Shown here piece after piece: positions 15,634 to 16,314 of a stretch of DNA of 16,314 bases. The stretch's first letter is position 1. Each line of letters starts with the position of its first letter. Location: positions 1-16,314 of the forward strand of contig JALWLW010000068.1 in the NCBI GenBank assembly GCA_027081065.1. Direction: 5' to 3'. Below the pieces are notes generated by a model that was given only the letters and a program-made list of their open reading frames with translations, had not been told where the DNA came from and made no database searches. Position numbers and translations under genes: made by a program. This DNA is from Campylobacteraceae bacterium. Its GTDB lineage: Bacteria; Campylobacterota; Campylobacteria; Campylobacterales; Sulfurovaceae.

Positions 15634-15859
15634 TTAAATAGAGATAAATGCTCCTCCCCAATTTAATGATTCATAAATTTTATTTATAAGTTCTTGTCTT
15701 AGTTTAGGATGAATAAATTGAATCGTATAATAAGAGATAATTAAATCACTCTTTTCAAAGTTCATAGTATTCATATTTTCACAAATAAACGAGAGATTTT
15801 TTCTTTTTATATAGCTCATTAGCTTTATTTATCATATCTTCTTCTATTTCAACAGAAAA
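15634..15859 (-). pseudogene. Remnant of a class I SAM methyltransferase (CmoA-like)
   Basis: A two-frame fragment. From 15859 the minus strand reads FSVEIEEDMINKANELYKK, the segment that follows the first SAM-binding loop, with the ribose-binding acidic residue. At an A-rich stretch (T6 on the plus strand at 15797-15802) the frame shifts and continues as NLSFICENMNTMNF...SDLIISYYTIQFI...LINKIYESLNWGGAFISI, then stops at 15634. TIQFI and IYESLN.GGA resemble CmoA-type methyltransferases. The glycine-rich motif I and the C-terminal half are missing. It is inactive as it stands, and its upstream side ends at the transposase remnant. Confidence 0.7.
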
Positions 15860-15937
15860 AGGATGCACAGTGCAAATAATTATTTATCTCCTGTAGATTA
15901 TGAAGAAAAAATGTTACGATATGAAATAAGTGCTTAG
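15848..15937 (+). mobile_element. 3' remnant of an IS3-family transposase (orfB)
   Basis: A frame of 29 codons reads FNRKRMHSANNYLSPVDYEEKM and ends at TAG (15935-15937). This is the characteristic extreme C-terminus of IS3-family OrfB (N-K-R-x-HS-x-x-x-YLSPxxYE). The catalytic DDE core and the left end of the element are absent. The following 16-19 bp (ending near GGGAAGGTGTA at 15946-15956) may be the decayed right inverted repeat, but without the left end this cannot be tested here. Confidence 0.7.
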
Positions 15938-15951
15938 ATTCTTGAGGGAAG

Positions 15952-16280
15952 GTGTATGAAATATGGTTACCACATCAAAGCTTTGAAAATTTAGTCTATA
16001 CAGAGCTTGTTAAAAGAGGCTATGAAATCTACTTTTACAACAACTTTGAGTGTGACTTCATTATTAAAAAAGAAGAGAGATTAACTGCTATCCAAGTTTG
16101 TTATGAGTTGACTTTAGAAAAAAGAGATAGATTACTGTTTTCAATACAAAAATTGTATTAAAAATTTGTAAATTAAAATTTAATCTTGATGAACGTATTC
16201 TTTTGACTTATAATCAAAATAAAGAAACTCAAGAGAATATACAAATAGTAGCGTTTTGGGATTATTTCTCGGGATTATAA
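15952..16280 (+). pseudogene. 3' fragment of a DUF4143-type AAA ATPase, frameshifted
   Basis: The frame from 15952 reads SFENLVYTELVKRGYEIYFYNN..CDFIIKK..LTAIQVCYEL, which matches the C-terminal DUF4143 nuclease-like part of the AAA+DUF4143 ATPase family, then stops at 16161. Homology resumes in another frame as FNLDERILLTYNQNK...IQIVAFWDYFSGL with a stop at 16278-16280, the normal end of this family. The AAA domain with the Walker motifs is missing, and the 5' side abuts the IS3 remnant. A frameshift lies between about 16120 and 16165. It has no clear ribosome site. Confidence 0.72.
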
Positions 16281-16314
16281 AATATGTATTTAAAAAAGTA
16301 ATATTGTGTAGGGT

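Noticed and set aside
1..16314. CRISPR array, phage or complete insertion sequence
   Set aside because: No regularly spaced repeats, integrase, structural phage genes or paired IS ends are visible; only the IS3 tail is supported.

Overview
The window is AT-rich, tightly packed bacterial DNA. Its gene content and order point to a Campylobacterota (Epsilonproteobacteria) chromosome, probably from a free-living relative of Sulfurimonas, Sulfurovum or Arcobacter. The evidence is a futalosine-type menaquinone prenyltransferase (mqnP-like), an mfd-bactofilin-folC-lptE block like that of Helicobacter and Campylobacter, a membrane-anchored DUF6115-like coiled-coil protein, and near-consensus -10 boxes with poor -35 boxes. 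The genus cannot be fixed from the sequence.

Layout. (1) 92-2136, minus: sucC-sucD, the TCA-cycle succinyl-CoA synthetase, translationally coupled, ending in a hairpin at 44-68. (2) 2268-3487, minus: a secreted protein of unknown family overlapping an M23 peptidase lipoprotein. (3) 3591-4124, plus: a cold-shock/DUF1294 membrane fusion, convergent with an LprI-like secreted protein (4133-4813, minus). (4) 4931-10192, minus: mfd, bactofilin, folC, lptE and a tRNA-Arg with anticodon GCG. In Helicobacter an M23 peptidase lies between bactofilin and folC; here nothing does. (5) 10238-12015, minus: pssA, mqnP and the DUF6115-like gene, fused end to end. (6) 12068-14466, plus: miaA, then an overlapping pair made of a degenerate sigma-54 activator-like Fis protein and a PAS protein with a degenerate kinase-like tail. 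(7) 14514-15507, minus: an outer-membrane porin broken by one extra base in a run of eight. (8) 15634-16280: decayed accessory DNA with a truncated methyltransferase, the tail of an IS3-family transposase and a broken DUF4143 ATPase end.

How the genes fit together: most of the window is housekeeping (TCA cycle, transcription-coupled repair, folate, phospholipid and quinone synthesis, tRNA modification, LPS export). The cell-envelope theme is strong: bactofilin, M23 peptidase, LptE, LprI-like protein, porin. The most novel item is the degenerate regulator/sensor pair at 13044-14466. The porin tract is the best candidate for on/off switching. All visibly broken genes lie between about 15.2 and 16.3 kb, next to the IS remnant; the preceding 15 kb is intact.
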